Origin: Thalassotalea sp. PP2-459
GTDB taxonomy: Bacteria > Pseudomonadota > Gammaproteobacteria > Enterobacterales > Alteromonadaceae
Direction: 5' to 3'
DNA length: 64,000 nucleotides
NCBI RefSeq assembly: GCF_001913705.1
Contig: NZ_MKQD01000011.1
Location: 46,896 to 110,895, forward strand
A program made the position numbers and the translations under genes. Positions 36,821 to 45,364 of this stretch are shown piece by piece; position 1 is the stretch's first letter, and each line of letters starts with the position of its first letter. Below the pieces are notes generated by a model. The model searched no databases. It saw only the letters and a program-made list of their open reading frames with translations, and had not been told where the DNA came from.

Positions 36821-38476
36821 GTGCAAAAAGTATGGCTTGAGAAAAGTTATCCGCCCGGAGTATCTCATGAAATAGATCCGGACAAATACAGCTCGTTAGT
36901 CGAGATGTTTGATAAATACGTAGGTATATACGCAAATCGTGCTGCCTTTATCAACATGGGAGCAGAAATTACCTATGCTGAGCTAGAAGAACAAGCTAAA
37001 GCATTCGCTGCATACTGCCAGCAAGAACTTGGGCTTAAAAAAGGTGATAGATTCGCCATTATGGTACCTAATTGTTTGCAATATCCTGTAGCGCTTTTCG
37101 GTGCATTACTTGCCGGACTAACCGTGGTTAATGTAAACCCACTGTATACAGCTCGAGAGTTGGAACACCAACTTAACGATTCTGGTGCAAAAGGTATGTT
37201 AATTATTGAAAATTTTGCCCATACACTTGAGCAAATTATTGATAAAACTCAAGTGCAACACGTGGTGATGACATCATTAGGCGATCGTTTAGGTCTGATT
37301 AAAGGAACTATTGTAAACGCGGTTGTTAAGTATGTTAAAAAAATGGTACCCGCATTTAATTTAAAGGGTACGATACGTTTTAATACAGTGTTATCTAAAG
37401 GACGTAATCTACCTTTTACACCCGTGCTATTAAAAGGGGAAGATTTAGCGTTTTTACAATACACAGGTGGCACAACAGGCCTTTCTAAAGGTGCAATGCT
37501 AACGCACAGAAATATGGTGGCTAATTTAGAACAAGCAAAAGCAGTAATTAAGCCTCAATTAGAAGAAGGTAAAGAGCTAGTGGTTACCGCGTTACCGCTT
37601 TATCATATCTTTGCGCTTACCGCGAACTGCTTAACGTTTTTAACGCTTGGCGGCACCAACTTATTGATCACAAATCCTAGAGACATGCCTGGGTTTGTTA
37701 AAGAGTTACAAAAGTACCAATTTACTGCGATAACAGGGGTGAATACGTTATTCAATGGGTTACTTAACACACCAGGTTTTGCAGATTTAGATTTTAGCTA
37801 TTTAAAAGTGTCACTGGGTGGTGGTATGGCGGTACAACGCCCTGTTGCTGAAAAGTGGGAAAAAGTCACCAAAACTCGCTTATTAGAAGGGTACGGCTTA
37901 ACTGAGTGTGCGCCATTGGTGACGCTTAGTCCATATAATCAAGCACATTATAATGGCAGCATTGGCTTACCTGCACCTTCAACTGATATTAAAATTATTA
38001 AAGATGACGGCACAGAAGCAGGAATTGGTGAAGCTGGCGAAATGTGTGTTAAAGGGCCACAAGTAATGGCGGGGTATTATAACCGTCAAGAAGCGACCGA
38101 TGAAATATTAAAGGATGGCTGGTTAGCTACTGGCGATATTGCAACAATGGATGAAAATGGTTTTTTTAAAATTGTTGATCGTAAAAAGGACATGATTATT
38201 GTGTCAGGCTTTAATGTTTTTCCAAACGAAATTGAAGAAATTGCTGTTTCGCATGAAGGAATACTAGAAGCTGCTGCTATTGGCGTTCCTCACGAAGTTT
38301 GTGGAGAAGAGGTGAAGTTATTTGTTGTGTTAAAAGATACTTCTTTAACCAAAGAAGATATTATAAAACACTGTAAAAGTGCATTAACAAATTACAAAGT
38401 GCCCAAACAGGTAGAAATAAGGCAAGAGTTACCAAAAACTAATGTGGGGAAAATTCTTCGAAGAGAGCTACGTTAA
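36821..38476 (+). CDS. fadD: Long-chain fatty acyl-CoA ligase
   Basis: 551-aa acyl-activating enzyme nearly collinear with E. coli Fad[20 protein letters not shown] (P-loop-like AMP motif), [40 protein letters not shown] and the C-terminal [10 protein letters not shown]. It activates imported fatty acids to acyl-CoA at the inner membrane for beta-oxidation. The start is GTG with AGGAG 7 nt upstream; an in-frame earlier GTG overlaps the ribosome site and is rejected. It likely processes fatty acids released by the VolA-like lipase about 1 kb downstream. Confidence 0.97.
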   Translation: MQKVWLEKSYPPGVSHEIDPDKYSSLVEMFDKYVGIYANRAAFINMGAEITYAELEEQAKAFAAYCQQELGLKKGDRFAIMVPNCLQYPVALFGALLAGLTVVNVNPLYTARELEHQLNDSGAKGMLIIENFAHTLEQIIDKTQVQHVVMTSLGDRLGLIKGTIVNAVVKYVKKMVPAFNLKGTIRFNTVLSKGRNLPFTPVLLKGEDLAFLQYTGGTTGLSKGAMLTHRNMVANLEQAKAVIKPQLEEGKELVVTALPLYHIFALTANCLTFLTLGGTNLLITNPRDMPGFVKELQKYQFTAITGVNTLFNGLLNTPGFADLDFSYLKVSLGGGMAVQRPVAEKWEKVTKTRLLEGYGLTECAPLVTLSPYNQAHYNGSIGLPAPSTDIKIIKDDGTEAGIGEAGEMCVKGPQVMAGYYNRQEATDEILKDGWLATGDIATMDENGFFKIVDRKKDMIIVSGFNVFPNEIEEIAVSHEGILEAAAIGVPHEVCGEEVKLFVVLKDTSLTKEDIIKHCKSALTNYKVPKQVEIRQELPKTNVGKILRRELR

Positions 38477-38490
38477 TGCTATAAATTCAT

Positions 38491-38519
38491 AAAAATGCCG
38501 AGCATTGCTCGGCATTTTT
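38491..38519. terminator. Bidirectional terminator between fadD and yciK
   Basis: A 12-bp stem (aaaatgccgagc / gctcggcatttt) with a 3-nt loop, A run on the left and T run on the right. It serves the convergent fadD and SDR genes. Confidence 0.9.
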
Positions 38520-38553
38520 ATATCTAACAAAATAAAGATTAATGAGTCTGTTA

Positions 38554-39291
38554 TTATTGCGCTTTAATAATTTGACCGGTAATTGATTGACTATCATCAG
38601 CCATTAAGTAGACGTAAAGAGGCATAATATCTTCTGCTGATGCCAATGCTGATTGATCTTCTGCTGGATATGCTGTTGCTCGCATCGGGGTTGCTGTAGC
38701 GCCAGGATTAATGGCATTTACCCGTAAGCTTGTTTCATCATATTCATCGGCAATAACCTGCGTTAACCCTTCTGTGGCAAATTTTGATACACTGTAGGCT
38801 CCCCAATAAGCGCGACCTTTACTACCTACACTTGAAGTGGTAAATGCTAAAGATGCATTATCTGCTTTTAATAAAGTAGGGATCAACGCTTGTGCTAATA
38901 AATGCTGCGCTGTGATATTAACCTGAACAATATCATCCCAAATTTGCTGATGAATATGGGTGTAGGGTGTTAATTCACCTAACATCGATGCATTGAGCAA
39001 AGCACCATCTAGCCGACCAAACTGTTGTGCGATGGTGTTTGACATATCAATATAGTGCTGCTGGGTTGCACCCTTTAAATCTAAAGGGATAATAGCGGGT
39101 TCTGCACCATTATTGGCCAGTATTTCATCGTAAACTTGCTCTAGTTTACTCACTGTTTTTCCAAGCAAAATAACAGTTGCGCCCAAGTTAGCGTATGTTA
39201 ATGCTGCTTGGCGCCCAATACCGCTTCCTGCACCGGTGATCAAAATAATTTTATTTTTTAAGCAATTGTCTTTTATCGTGTAATCGAACAT
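38554..39291 (-). CDS. yciK: YciK-type short-chain dehydrogenase
   Basis: 245-aa SDR with the cofactor motif TGAGSGIGRQ, NAS (in LLNASMLG) and the catalytic YSVSK. Its N-terminus (MFDYTIKDNCLKNKIILITGAG) parallels E. coli YciK. The open frame reaches 39366, but that extension is not conserved, so the start at 39291 is preferred; no strong ribosome site marks either. The substrate is unknown. Confidence 0.85.
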   Translation of the reverse strand: MFDYTIKDNCLKNKIILITGAGSGIGRQAALTYANLGATVILLGKTVSKLEQVYDEILANNGAEPAIIPLDLKGATQQHYIDMSNTIAQQFGRLDGALLNASMLGELTPYTHIHQQIWDDIVQVNITAQHLLAQALIPTLLKADNASLAFTTSSVGSKGRAYWGAYSVSKFATEGLTQVIADEYDETSLRVNAINPGATATPMRATAYPAEDQSALASAEDIMPLYVYLMADDSQSITGQIIKAQ

Positions 39292-39442
39292 GGTGATTGT
39301 AAAATTGCGAATATGAATGGTTATTTTACTGATTGACATCGCCTCTGACGAGGAAAAGTTAAGCAAACAAGCATTGTTTTACTAAAATTTACGGAATTTA
39401 TGAAAAAAGCGCTAGCGAAAAGGCTATTCTTGAGTTAAGTTT

Positions 39443-39459
39443 AACTGGTCTAACTTGTT
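39443..39459 (+). promoter_or_regulatory. FadR-like operator upstream of the VolA-like lipase
   Basis: AACTGGTCTAACTTGTT matches the FadR consensus AGCTGGTCCGACNTGTT at 13 of 16 informative positions, including both half-site cores. It lies 76-92 bp before the start codon of the lipase gene. A TTGACT at 39464 follows directly and could be a -35 element. Confidence 0.65.
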
Positions 39460-39534
39460 AAACTTGACTGAGTCTTATTAATAAAAATAAGCACTAATTA
39501 CAATTATAAAAAGACTCGTCTATGGGGAGAAAAA

Positions 39535-41937
39535 ATGAAGAAGCTAGTACTGAGTCTCGCAATTGCAAGCACCCTTGGCTTGGCAGCCTGTGATAGCGAA
39601 ACCGTAAAAGATGTTAAAAAAGATGTAGCAAGCGAAGCGCCTGCTGTTATTACGCCAGCACGTATTGTATTTGATCCTGCCTCTGGTATTGAGGGGCTTT
39701 CCGTACCTAATGATTTGATTTTTTCAGGTTCTATAGATGGTACATTAGAAATTCCTGTAGAAGATCCTACAGACGGTTCTGATCCTTTTGTTGCAGCAAG
39801 CGCATTAGATGGTTGGTCAACTGTTAACCCATTTGTGATCAATATTGATATGCCAGAAGGGCGTATGCTTGACGGTGATAGTGTTTTTAATCCGTCTTCT
39901 GTACGTGTTTTTGAAGCCATTATGGGGGGCGATACAACAGATGCTGATTGTGCCGCAGTTGAGCGTGGTTTAGCTTGTAAAATCGTTGAAGAACTAACGT
40001 ACCTAGAAGATTTTGTGACGCAAAAGTCAGGAAATTCAGTGGCCTTTGTTCCACTGAAGCCGTTAAAAGGCAAAACTACTTATGTTTTTGCTTTAACAAA
40101 TAGTTTACAAGACAGTGATGGTAATGCCATTGCAGGCTCTACAACCTATGAACTGGCAAGACAAGATATTAATGAAAAACCATTAGGTAGTGAATCACAA
40201 TTAGTTCTTCAAGCTGCGGTTAATAGTTATGAAAAAGCCGTTGTTTCTGCTGGTGTGCCAAGCGATGAAATTATTTACACTATGGCGATGACCACTCAGT
40301 CAACCACTGATGTGATGTTTACCTTGAAAAGCTTGATGGCGAATAACCTTCAACAAGGTGTATATCCGTCAATTGCCATGACAGATACAGGAATGTCGGT
40401 TGCTGATGTACTTGCTAACCAAATTCCACCAGAAGCTGTACCATTATATTCTGCCGCTAACTACATGAAAGGTAGTATCACCTTGCCGTATTATTCAGGT
40501 ATACCAACGGCCGATAACCCGATGGCACCAGCGAACACTTGGTGGACTGCATTATGTGATTCTGCGGCCATGTTAGCCGGCCTTGCTGCGCAAAACCCTG
40601 CGGCTATTCCAACTGAGCCTGTAAGCCCAACAGACGCACAATGTATGGCAATATCTCAAGCAAGTGGCGTACCTGCACCAGGATTACGCGATTTAGGTAT
40701 TGATACCGAGCGTAACTTGACCAAATTTAACCCTGTACCAAAAGTGAATGCAATGTTGCCACTTGAAGTACAGATGACAACGCCTGATTTAGCTTGGGTG
40801 AACCCTGTGCGAGCTAGTATGGGCATGGATCCTATTTCTGAACCTGCCGAAGGTTGGCCAGTTGTGATACTACAACACGGCATCACGACACAAAAAGAAG
40901 TGATGTTGAATCTAACAGGTATGTTAGCAGTTAATGGTTTAGCGACCGTAGCAATAGATTACCCTATTCATGGTACGCGCGGGTTTAATCTTGATGGTGC
41001 GCCTGGCGATGAAATTAATGCTACTACGGTAAGTGCGCTACATTATATGAACTTAGGTAGTATGTTAACAATGCGTGATAATACTCGCCAGAGCGCTATA
41101 GACCTACTTGGAGTTCGTTTAGGACTTAACTTCTTTGGTGGCGTAGACAGTAATGGTAATGCGATTAATATCAATAGTAATGAAGTACATTTCCTTGGGC
41201 ATTCATTAGGGGCAATTTATGGTATCAATGCTGTAACTCTTGCCAATACACCTTTAGCGCCTACTTTTGACCCCTTGTTAAAAATAACCTCTAATATATT
41301 AGCGATGCCAGGTTTAATGCTCGCTAACTTTGGTATTGAATCACCAGCATTTGAAGGCTTAGCAAAGTCAAATTTAGCGTATAGTGCATCGGAAGATTTT
41401 AAAAACTTCGTTGATATGAGCTTTCCTACTGGTTATACCCAAGATCAATTAACGGCAACTTATGAACAGTTTTATGCAGGCTTAACAGCGGCTCAAAAAG
41501 CTGAACTTGACGCTGTATTTGCGCAATTTACCTTAATCGCACAAACAGTAACAGACTCAGGCGACCCAGTTAATTATGTGCAACAACTTGCAGCTACAGG
41601 TACACCAACATTATTGTTTGAAATTGTTGGTAATGGTATGGATAACTTACCAGATCAAGTGGTAACCAATACGGCACCGTTTACGCCATTAGGTGGCACT
41701 GAACCTGCCATTGCATTATTAGGTTTACCAGGGGTTAGTGAAACAACTCAAGGGTCAGGTGCTGTAAGGTTTTTATATGGTCACCATGGTTCACTTTTAG
41801 ATCCAAGACCTAATGCTGCATCACCAGATGCAGAAAAAAGTGCAGCAGTAATGACTGAAATGCAAAAACAGTTGATTAGTTTCATTTTAAGTAAAGGCCA
41901 AATGGTACAGGTTGGAAATACTGACCTTGTGAAATAA
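39535..41937 (+). CDS. VolA/Pla-1/cef-type surface lysophospholipase lipoprotein
   Basis: 800-aa lipoprotein. The signal peptide ends LGLAAC with the lipid Cys at C19; D20 follows. An Ig-like N-terminal region (about 30-200, IVFDPASGIEGLSVPNDL) precedes an alpha/beta hydrolase domain with the oxyanion segment LQHGIT and nucleophile S557 in GHSLG; the terminal HHGSLLDPR supplies the His. In Vibrio, VolA releases fatty acids from host lysophospholipids for uptake by FadL. GGGGAGA ribosome site. A FadR-like box upstream and fadD nearby fit a fatty-acid scavenging role. Confidence 0.88.
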   Translation: MKKLVLSLAIASTLGLAACDSETVKDVKKDVASEAPAVITPARIVFDPASGIEGLSVPNDLIFSGSIDGTLEIPVEDPTDGSDPFVAASALDGWSTVNPFVINIDMPEGRMLDGDSVFNPSSVRVFEAIMGGDTTDADCAAVERGLACKIVEELTYLEDFVTQKSGNSVAFVPLKPLKGKTTYVFALTNSLQDSDGNAIAGSTTYELARQDINEKPLGSESQLVLQAAVNSYEKAVVSAGVPSDEIIYTMAMTTQSTTDVMFTLKSLMANNLQQGVYPSIAMTDTGMSVADVLANQIPPEAVPLYSAANYMKGSITLPYYSGIPTADNPMAPANTWWTALCDSAAMLAGLAAQNPAAIPTEPVSPTDAQCMAISQASGVPAPGLRDLGIDTERNLTKFNPVPKVNAMLPLEVQMTTPDLAWVNPVRASMGMDPISEPAEGWPVVILQHGITTQKEVMLNLTGMLAVNGLATVAIDYPIHGTRGFNLDGAPGDEINATTVSALHYMNLGSMLTMRDNTRQSAIDLLGVRLGLNFFGGVDSNGNAININSNEVHFLGHSLGAIYGINAVTLANTPLAPTFDPLLKITSNILAMPGLMLANFGIESPAFEGLAKSNLAYSASEDFKNFVDMSFPTGYTQDQLTATYEQFYAGLTAAQKAELDAVFAQFTLIAQTVTDSGDPVNYVQQLAATGTPTLLFEIVGNGMDNLPDQVVTNTAPFTPLGGTEPAIALLGLPGVSETTQGSGAVRFLYGHHGSLLDPRPNAASPDAEKSAAVMTEMQKQLISFILSKGQMVQVGNTDLVK

Positions 41938-41956
41938 TACGACCCTTTCATTATTC

Positions 41957-41992
41957 AAAAAAGCCTCAACGTATAGTGTTGGGGCTTTTTTT
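41957..41992 (+). terminator. Rho-independent terminator after the VolA-like gene
   Basis: Stem aagcctcaac / gttggggctt (one T-G pair) with A run before and seven T after. It is near-symmetric, but only the plus-strand gene ends here. Confidence 0.88.
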
Positions 41993-42046
41993 ATTGAATA
42001 TTATCCCCATTTACTTGTTAGAAGAACCATATATAGGGAGTATCCT

Positions 42047-43090
42047 TTGGAATTTATATACGATTATGGATTGTTTTTAGCGAAAACCATTACTTTTGTT
42101 TTAGCGTTCGCTGGTATTGTTGCCATTATTGCAGCTTCTGCGATGAAGCAAGCTCAGAAGCGAGGCGAGTTAGAGGTTACTGATATTTCAGAACAATTAA
42201 AAGAAGTGGAAGAAGAAGTTACTCATCACTTACTCAGCAAAGAAGCGCTAAAAGAAAAAGAAAAGCAAAACAAAAAAAACGCAAAGTTAAAAGCAAAAGA
42301 AGCGAAAAAATCACAGTCTGATAGTGAAGAGTCAACAAAGCCTCGCTTGTTTGTCATTGATTTTAAGGGCAGTATTGATGCGAAAGAAGTGTCAGCATTA
42401 CGTGAAGAAATAACTGCTGTGTTGATGGTTGCTACAGAGCGAGATGAGGTGTTAGTAACCTTGGAGAGTGGTGGCGGTATGGCACATTGTTATGGTTTAG
42501 CAGCATCACAGCTAGCTAGAATTAAACAAGCCAACATACCGTTAACGATTTCAGTCGATAAAGTGGCTGCCAGTGGTGGTTATATGATGGCATGCGTTGC
42601 AGATAAAATAGTGAGTGCGCCTTTCGCGATTCTTGGCTCTATAGGTGTTATCGCTCAAATACCTAATTTTAATAAAGTATTAAAGAAAAATGATGTTGAT
42701 TTTGAACAGTTAACTGCGGGCGAATATAAACGCACACTTACCATGTTTGGTGAAAATACCGATAAAGGCAGAGAAAAGTTTAAAGAAGAGCTTGAAGAAA
42801 TGCATGAGCTCTTTAAAGAACATATTACTGAGCATCGCCCAACGTTAGATGTAGAAAGTGTCGCAACAGGAGAAACATGGTTGGGTAAAAAAGCGATCAC
42901 CGTGAATTTAATCGATGAACTGATCACCAGTGATGATTATATTTATCAGGCGAATCAAAATCGTAAAGTGATCGGCATAAAATACGCGGTTAAAAAAGGT
43001 TTAGCAGAAAAGTTATCTAAAGCAGCGTCATTATCAATAGATAATGCGATTAGTAAGCTTTGGCAACACAATCGTATTTTTCCTAGTTAA
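42047..43090 (+). CDS. sohB: SohB inner-membrane protease (S49 family)
   Basis: 347-aa protein. An N-terminal membrane helix (about 12-32) precedes a charged coiled-coil-like region (about 45-90, rich in Lys and Glu). The S49 domain shows LESGGGMAHCYGLAASQL, the nucleophile Ser in KVAASGGYMMA and the general-base Lys in EYKRTLTMFGEN. The start is TTG with AGGGAG 6 nt upstream, giving the same N-terminus as E. coli SohB (MELLSEYGLFLAK). It is a periplasmic-facing signal-peptide-peptidase-like enzyme. tpm follows after 7 bp. Confidence 0.93.
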   Translation: MEFIYDYGLFLAKTITFVLAFAGIVAIIAASAMKQAQKRGELEVTDISEQLKEVEEEVTHHLLSKEALKEKEKQNKKNAKLKAKEAKKSQSDSEESTKPRLFVIDFKGSIDAKEVSALREEITAVLMVATERDEVLVTLESGGGMAHCYGLAASQLARIKQANIPLTISVDKVAASGGYMMACVADKIVSAPFAILGSIGVIAQIPNFNKVLKKNDVDFEQLTAGEYKRTLTMFGENTDKGREKFKEELEEMHELFKEHITEHRPTLDVESVATGETWLGKKAITVNLIDELITSDDYIYQANQNRKVIGIKYAVKKGLAEKLSKAASLSIDNAISKLWQHNRIFPS

Positions 43091-43097
43091 TTAAATA

Positions 43098-43784
43098 ATG
43101 GAAGCAAACTTTTGGCATAAATGCTGGGAGCGTAATACCCTAGGATTTCATCAGGTAGAGTATCATCCTTTACTTGAGCGGGTTGTATTGCCTGAACTAT
43201 TAAAGGATGAGTGTTCAACAAAACAACACGTAGGTGTCTGGCCTAACAAACGTGTACTTGTGCCTTTATCTGGTAAATCAGATGATATGATCTGGTTTGC
43301 TGAATACGCCAATGTAGTAGGCTCAGAATTAAGTAAAATTGCTTGCCAAGATTTTTTCAAAGAAAAGCAACTTAATATCCAGCCTAAGCGTGACGGTGAT
43401 TTTTTTGTTTATCGCCATGAAAATATCAGTTTATGGCAAGGTGATTTTTTCTCATTAACCACAGACTTAGTAGGTGAGTTTGATTGGATATATGATAGAG
43501 CCGCACTCATTGCATTACCTGAAACTATGCAGCAGTCTTATGTTAATCAACTAAAGAGTTTCATAAACCCTCACACCACGTTATTTTTATTAACGTTAGA
43601 ATTCCCTACTGATGAAATGTCTGGTCCGCCTTTCCCTGTTGATGAGCTGAGAGTCTCTGAGTTGTTTTCTGATCACAGTGTTACTTGTTTACATGCACAA
43701 ACATTACCAGATAAACGCTTTGCTCAGCGTGTGTTTGACGTTAGTCATTTAGTGGAAAAGCTTTATTTGATCACGCAAAGCTAA
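43098..43784 (+). CDS. tpm: Thiopurine S-methyltransferase (TPMT) family
   Basis: 228-aa SAM-dependent methyltransferase. FWHKCWERNTLGFHQ at the start, then VLVPLSGKSDDMIWFAEY (SAM-binding), VVGSELS and DWIYDRAALIALP match bacterial TPMTs, which methylate thiols and metalloid (Se, Te) compounds in Pseudomonas. The physiological substrate here is unknown. It ends at a long REP-like palindrome. Confidence 0.93.
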   Translation: MEANFWHKCWERNTLGFHQVEYHPLLERVVLPELLKDECSTKQHVGVWPNKRVLVPLSGKSDDMIWFAEYANVVGSELSKIACQDFFKEKQLNIQPKRDGDFFVYRHENISLWQGDFFSLTTDLVGEFDWIYDRAALIALPETMQQSYVNQLKSFINPHTTLFLLTLEFPTDEMSGPPFPVDELRVSELFSDHSVTCLHAQTLPDKRFAQRVFDVSHLVEKLYLITQS

Positions 43785-43792
43785 CTAGAATA

Positions 43793-43840
43793 TAAAAGGG
43801 GTCAGGTACAATTAAGTTTAATTGTACCTGACCCCTTTTA
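43793..43840. repeat. Perfect 48-bp REP-like palindrome
   Basis: A perfect 23-bp inverted repeat with a 2-nt loop. The arm is taaaaggggtcaggtacaat plus taa. The GGGGTCAGGTAC head is, from memory, widespread in gammaproteobacterial genomes as palindromes linked to REP-associated tyrosine transposases; none is coded here. Lying 9 bp after the tpm stop and 16 bp before the convergent symporter stop, with A/T-rich ends, it can also act as a bidirectional terminator. Confidence 0.85.
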
Positions 43841-43855
43841 TTGTTTTTACTTGTC

Positions 43856-45196
43856 TTATTGTTTTAAGTGGTGGAAGTCGATTTCTTCAATTTTTCGACC
43901 TGCATTTTCGTTCTCAAAAACTGATTCATCCAGCTGACCTTCAGATTTCGCAACAACGGTAGTAACCATACAGTCACCAGTAACATTAACTGCTGTACGT
44001 GTCATGTCTAAGAGACGATCTACACCAATTATTAATGCGATACCTTCAACCGGTAACCCAACTTGTTCAAGCACCATAGCTAACATGATTAATCCTACAC
44101 CTGGAACGCCTGCGGTACCAATTGAGGCTAGCGTTGCCGTTAAAATAACCATTAAGAAATCAGTAATGGATAAGTCAACGTTAAACACTTGTGCAATAAA
44201 TACAGTAGCAACGCCTTGCATAATGGCGGTGCCGTCCATGTTTATCGTGGCTCCTAAGGGAACGGTAAAAGATGAAATAGCGTTATTAGCACCAATTTTT
44301 TTTGTCGCTGTTTCCATGGTTACTGGAATAGTGGCATTACTGCTTGAGGTAGAAAAAGCAAAAAGCATTGCATCGCGCATTTTCTTTAAAAACGTTAGCG
44401 GATTAAGCCCTGTTAATACTTTTAATAATACGGAATACGTTACTGTGCCGTGTATAATTAACACGACAAAAACAACCATGAAATAGGCGAAAATATTTAA
44501 GAAAACACTAAAGTCCATGGTAGCAAAGAGTTTAGCGAGTAAACAAAATACACCATACGGAGCTAAGTTCATTAAAATGGTAACTAAACGCATAATAACA
44601 ACATTTAAGTCTTCAAACATTTTAGCTACGCGGCTGCCAGCTTCACCTGAAAGTGCAATGGCAATGCCAAAGAGCAAAGCGAAAATGATCACTTGTAACA
44701 TGTTACCTTGTGCAAATGCCGCAAAGGGATTTGTCGGGAACATTTGAATAAATACTTGCGCTAAACTCGGTGCCTCTTTTGCCTCAAAAGTGGTGCTGGT
44801 GGTCATATTTACGCCTTCGCCAGGCGCAAAAATAAAAGCCATGAACATAGCAAAACTGATCGCAATCGCTGTGGTTACCATATATAAGCTAATTGCTTTA
44901 CCACCAATTCGTCCTAGCTTTGTGGTGTCTTGTAAAGAACAAGTACCGCAAATAAGTGAAACAAAAACGAGTGGTACGACTAACATTTTTAAACTTGCGA
45001 TGAATATCTGACCGCCAATTTCAAAAATACCATCGACGAAAAAAGCTTTAAATGAAAATTCAAATAAGCCTAAATTTAAAGTGAAGTCGCCAGACTTTCC
45101 CATTAGTAATTGAAGAAGAAGGCCTATTGCTATACCTAGCGTCATACCGATGATGATACGCGCTGTTAATCCAAAAGGTTTTTTAGTTGTTGTCAT
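43856..45196 (-). CDS. Dicarboxylate/amino acid:cation symporter (DAACS)
   Basis: 446-aa transporter with eight membrane segments and two re-entrant hairpins. Family hallmarks: serine-rich AFSTSSSNATIPV (HP1), NMDGTAIMQG in segment 7, and LDMTRTAVNVTGD in segment 8. The Arg of the last motif corresponds to the residue that binds the substrate side-chain carboxylate in glutamate/aspartate carriers, so an acidic amino acid cotransported with Na+ or H+ is inferred. It is a single-gene unit facing tpm. Confidence 0.92.
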   Translation of the reverse strand: MTTTKKPFGLTARIIIGMTLGIAIGLLLQLLMGKSGDFTLNLGLFEFSFKAFFVDGIFEIGGQIFIASLKMLVVPLVFVSLICGTCSLQDTTKLGRIGGKAISLYMVTTAIAISFAMFMAFIFAPGEGVNMTTSTTFEAKEAPSLAQVFIQMFPTNPFAAFAQGNMLQVIIFALLFGIAIALSGEAGSRVAKMFEDLNVVIMRLVTILMNLAPYGVFCLLAKLFATMDFSVFLNIFAYFMVVFVVLIIHGTVTYSVLLKVLTGLNPLTFLKKMRDAMLFAFSTSSSNATIPVTMETATKKIGANNAISSFTVPLGATINMDGTAIMQGVATVFIAQVFNVDLSITDFLMVILTATLASIGTAGVPGVGLIMLAMVLEQVGLPVEGIALIIGVDRLLDMTRTAVNVTGDCMVTTVVAKSEGQLDESVFENENAGRKIEEIDFHHLKQ

Positions 45197-45364
45197 AATT
45201 TTATTTTTGGGTAGAGGGATTAAATTTTCCGTAAAGAGTACCAGTTAATCGAGCTTTAAAAAACCTAGTGTTGAGGTTTTTTAAATAAGTTAGTGACCTT
45301 TTTCTTTTTTTTCGGTTAGTATTAAACTGTTACCTAATTAACACAACATCAGGGAGATGCTTGT

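Noticed and set aside
39504..40073. 189-aa minus-strand frame antisense to the VolA-like gene
   Set aside because: Ser/Pro/Thr-rich shadow of a well-supported coding region; no ribosome site or family.
44004..44486. 160-aa plus-strand frame inside the symporter gene
   Set aside because: Shadow of the conserved DAACS gene on the other strand.
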